The notes under the pieces: model-generated
Database searches by the model: none
Told to the model about the DNA's origin: nothing
What the model saw: only the letters and a program-made list of their open reading frames with translations
Shown: positions 60,245 through 61,228 of the stretch, piece by piece
Numbering within the stretch: the stretch's first letter is position 1
Layout of the letters: every line of letters begins with the position of its first letter
From: an uncultured Bacilli bacterium
GTDB taxonomy: Bacteria > Bacillota_I > Bacilli_A > RF39 > UBA660
Direction of reading: 5' to 3'
Length of the DNA stretch: 61,228 nucleotides
Assembly: GCA_934089255.1 (NCBI GenBank)
Contig: CAKOJI010000003.1
Span: forward strand, 1 to 61,228
Program-made: the position numbers and the translations under genes

Positions 60245-60475
60245 TAAATCACTTACTTTCTATTATTATTTTATATATATAATATTAGCATATTTGTTAT
60301 TAAAATACAAATAAAATTACTGGTATGTTGGTTATTATAAAGTGAAAGTATTTAATTAATAATGTTTAACAGTAACTGTTCACTTGTTTTGTATTTTTCT
60401 ATTTTAAAGTAAGAATAAGAGATAAAATGAATTATCATATAAAAAAGCCCTAATTTAAGGCTTTTATTGTTAAAG
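60245..60475. other. Intergenic region with inverted repeat
   Basis: 231 bp between sortase 2 and the tRNA genes. It contains a perfect AACAGT-A-ACTGTT inverted repeat (60368-60380), about 125 bp upstream of the sortase start on its strand, several AT-rich -10-like stretches, and the tRNA-Leu terminator. I see no gene. Confidence 0.4.
60441..60465 (-). terminator. Terminator of the tRNA-CAT/tRNA-Leu unit
   Basis: Minus strand AAAAGCC / GGCTTTT stem with a 9-nt loop and T run, 11 nt after the CCA end of tRNA-Leu. Confidence 0.8.
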
Positions 60476-60560
60476 TGGTGCGGGTAACAGGACTTGAACC
60501 TGCACGGAAGAATCCACTAGATCCTAAGTCTAGCGCGTCTGCCAGTTCCGCCATACCCGC
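60476..60560 (-). tRNA. tRNA-Leu (anticodon TAG)
   Basis: 85 nt with encoded CCA. Acceptor GCGGGTA / TACCCGC, anticodon loop CTTAGGA in a CTAGA/TCTAG stem, and the long variable arm of leucine tRNAs. Discriminator A. Confidence 0.95.
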
Positions 60561-60570
60561 AATTAAAAAA

Positions 60571-60647
60571 TGGTGGATCTTGTAGGACTCGAACCTACGA
60601 CCGCCCGGTTATGAGCCGGATGCTCTAACCAACTGAGCTAAAGATCC
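60571..60647 (-). tRNA. tRNA with anticodon CAT (Ile2 or elongator Met)
   Basis: 77 nt with encoded CCA. Acceptor GGATCTT / AAGATCC, anticodon loop CTCATAA in a TCCGG/CCGGG stem. The paired first base and the anticodon stem without three G-C pairs rule out the initiator. Overall it looks more like the lysidine-modified Ile2 tRNA than elongator Met, but I cannot settle it. Confidence 0.9.
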
Positions 60648-60756
60648 GTAATTATCCGCCATTGCTCTTTAATAATAACATATTTAGATATACAACGCAA
60701 CATATTTTTTAAATTTTTTAATAAAAAAAACTTATTACTAAGCTTTAAATCAATTT

Positions 60757-60833
60757 TGGTGACCCGTACGGGATTTGAACCCATGAATGCATGCGTGAAA
60801 GGCATGTGTGTTCAACCACTTCACCAACGGGCC
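60757..60833 (-). tRNA. tRNA-Glu (anticodon TTC), copy 1
   Basis: 77 nt with encoded CCA; anticodon loop CTTTCAC. Identical to the copy at 60925-61001. It has its own promoter upstream (60849-60878). Confidence 0.95.
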
Positions 60834-60848
60834 ATAAATGACTAGTTA

Positions 60849-60878
60849 AATATACTATATTAATGGTAATGTTGTCAA
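60849..60878 (-). promoter_or_regulatory. Promoter of tRNA-Glu copy 1
   Basis: Minus strand TTGACA (60873-60878), 18-bp spacer, TATATT (60849-60854), 16 nt before the mature 5' end. Confidence 0.65.
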
Positions 60879-60885
60879 GAAAAAA

Positions 60886-60913
60886 ATAAAAAAACTTATC
60901 AATTTGATAAGTT
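60886..60913 (-). terminator. Terminator of the Lys-Ile-Glu tRNA unit
   Basis: Minus strand AACTTATC / GATAAGTT stem, 5-nt loop, followed by seven T. Confidence 0.8.
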
Positions 60914-60924
60914 TGTATTCAAAA

Positions 60925-61001
60925 TGGTGACCCGTACGGGATTTGAACCCATGAATGCATGCGTGAAAGGCATGTGTGTTCAACCACTTCACCAACGGGC
61001 C
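60925..61001 (-). tRNA. tRNA-Glu (anticodon TTC), copy 2
   Basis: 77 nt with encoded CCA, base-for-base the same as copy 1, but in a different transcript (with tRNA-Ile). Confidence 0.95.
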
Positions 61002-61005
61002 AAAA

Positions 61006-61082
<77 letters not shown>

Positions 61083-61155
61083 ATCACAATTGACTTATTT
61101 ATTATAACTAATAAAATTAACATTTGTCAATAAAATATTTATTAATAATCAAAAA

Positions 61156-61228
61156 TGGTGGGCTGTTAGGGATTCGAACCCTAGACCCACTGATTAAGAG
61201 TCAGTTGCTCTACCAACTGAGCTAACAG
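61156..61228 (-). tRNA. tRNA-Lys (anticodon CTT), 5' end beyond the window
   Basis: CCA end at 61156; anticodon loop CTCTTAA in an ACTGA/TCAGT stem. Pairing with ACAGCCC implies that three acceptor bases (GGG) lie beyond position 61228. Confidence 0.9.

Overview
The window is a very AT-rich, gene-dense chromosomal segment. It looks like an uncultured, probably gut-associated, low-GC member of the Bacillota (Bacilli/RF39-like or a similar reduced lineage; I cannot fix the taxon). The reasons are PolC-type DNA polymerase III, mraZ-rsmH-ftsL-PBP order, a spoIIGA-sigE pair, SpoIIP, a YjcZ-like spore protein, class B-type sortases with NPKTxD substrates, and GGTGA/AGGAGG ribosome sites. TGA acts as a stop, so the code is standard. 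The DNPR motif of MurE points to meso-diaminopimelate peptidoglycan. Genes are mostly on the + strand. Intergenic spaces are short, and many terminators are built from the last codons of the gene they end.

Layout. 1-2031: a 3' fragment of a surface-protein gene, then spoIIGA-sigE. 2096-5707: pyk, mraY, ftsW/spoVE. 5752-11425: a class B-type sortase (minus strand), two secreted proteins with NPKTxD sorting signals, and a secreted protein whose C-terminal lectin-like domain is encoded by a locally GC-rich, hypervariable-looking tract. 11506-15009: hydrolase, murF, ddl. 15090-25060: a small structured RNA candidate and a duplicated lipid/sensor module (acyl-AMP ligase plus membrane pseudo-histidine-kinase; HAD-ligase fusion, PlsC, a second pseudo-kinase, UppP). 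The two ligase genes share a nearly identical upstream element. 25149-31802: XRE regulator, dusB, an atypical kinase, uvrA, rpoZ, murE. 31933-36242: mraZ, rsmH, ftsL, PBP and an anchored protein. 36310-42391: TasA/camelysin-like secreted protein, lon, an anchored protein, an Rpn-family nuclease and a YjcZ-like protein. 42526-48633: ruvAB, a lone Flp-like pilin, an unknown protein, another TasA-like protein, and ftsE-ftsX-M23 hydrolase. 48683-52751: def, small membrane proteins, a thioredoxin-like protein, a roughly 490-nt RNA that I interpret as OLE RNA followed by its partner gene oapA, and an SDR. 52818-60244: polC, spoIIP, a small protein, and a second sortase with a large extra N-terminal region. 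60476-61228: six tRNA genes on the minus strand.

Main themes are cell-wall precursor synthesis and septation (mraY, ftsW, murF, ddl, murE, mraZ, PBP, ftsEX-M23, uppP), mother-cell sporulation (spoIIGA, sigE, spoIIP, YjcZ-like) and surface display (two sortases, NPKTxD proteins, TasA-like proteins, pilin). The strongest candidates for unusual biology are: (1) OLE RNA/OapA; (2) the duplicated ligase and degenerate sensor-kinase module with its shared promoter element; (3) the DGR-like variable lectin domain and its promoterless 3' cassette. No reverse transcriptase, CRISPR array or insertion sequence was seen. All family assignments come from reading motifs, without database searches.
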